Positions 63,951 through 64,000 of a DNA stretch of 64,000 nucleotides are shown here, in pieces. The stretch covers positions 5,444,501-5,508,500 of the forward strand of contig NZ_CP135921.1 in assembly GCF_032397745.1 (NCBI RefSeq), given 5' to 3'. This DNA comes from Bradyrhizobium prioriisuperbiae (GTDB lineage Bacteria; Pseudomonadota; Alphaproteobacteria; Rhizobiales; Xanthobacteraceae). Both the position numbers and the translations under genes were made by a program. The notes under the pieces were generated by a model. That model was not told the origin of the DNA. It saw nothing but the letters and a program-made list of their open reading frames with translations, and did no database searches. How positions within the stretch are numbered: the first letter of the stretch is position 1; each line of letters opens with the position of its first letter.

Positions 63951-64000
63951 TCGCGGCTGCGCTCCGGCGCAGCCCGATATATTGCAGCTCAGCAATTACG

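Overview
This window is chromosomal DNA from a GC-rich alphaproteobacterium, most likely a member of the Bradyrhizobium/Rhodopseudomonas group. The evidence is the flagellar export genes leading into a CckA-type kinase, the large number of ABC and Bug-type solute receptors, the TetR/ArsR/SDR-rich accessory gene content, and several families of short palindromic repeats of the kind common in Rhizobiales. No rRNA, tRNA or CRISPR array was recognised. The species is not determined.

Layout. 1-6.5 kb: flagellar export genes (fliE end, fliQ, fliR, flhB), an HpaI-type aldolase and the hybrid kinase CckA. 6.6-12.5 kb: a Tim44-domain membrane protein, a secreted lectin-like protein, a GFA protein, an ArsR/SRPBCC pair, small proteins and a glutathione S-transferase. 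12.6-14.5 kb: a DDE transposase of the IS1634/IS4 kind. 14.7-17.4 kb: an amidase whose 3' end has been duplicated, and a divergent FolD. 17.4-34.6 kb: a catabolic and transport block with a Bug receptor, two SDRs, LysR, a 3-hydroxyisobutyrate-dehydrogenase-like enzyme, two MmgE/PrpD proteins, a branched-chain-type ABC transporter (fused LivM-LivG, two tandem receptors), a carboxymuconolactone-decarboxylase-like protein, a decayed IS4 element and a metallo-beta-lactamase-fold lactonase. 34.8-38.3 kb: an NTF2-like protein, an intact IS5/IS427-type element that uses a -1 frameshift, a small protein and a 2-hydroxyacid dehydrogenase. 38.4-46.6 kb: class I fumarase, two tandem TPR/glycosyltransferase-like paralogues, an Ig-repeat protein and a DUF429 protein. 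47-51.9 kb: a membrane protein, a two-subunit ThDP decarboxylase facing a 2-hydroxyacid dehydrogenase and a family-3 receptor, and a toxin-antitoxin pair with a frameshifted toxin. 52-59 kb: a complete dipeptide-type ABC operon ending in a double-headed TetR protein. 59.3-62.3 kb: YciB-like protein, carotenoid oxygenase and a divergent TetR. 62.3-64 kb: a secreted protein and a SET-domain methyltransferase.

Most notable signals. (1) A near-identical double 19-bp operator lies before the membrane protein at 47.2 kb and, 13.6 kb away, between the carotenoid oxygenase and its divergent TetR. This suggests a small unlinked regulon joining a carotenoid-cleaving enzyme to two YciB-like membrane proteins. 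(2) Palindromic repeats lie inside reading frames without breaking them (the receptor at 28.1 kb and the secreted protein at 62.5 kb), and others supply stop codons (fliQ and a 71-aa protein). (3) An Arg-rich 17-codon leader, coded almost entirely with rare Arg codons, is translationally coupled to livH. (4) IS4 inserted inside a palindromic repeat with a 9-bp target duplication.
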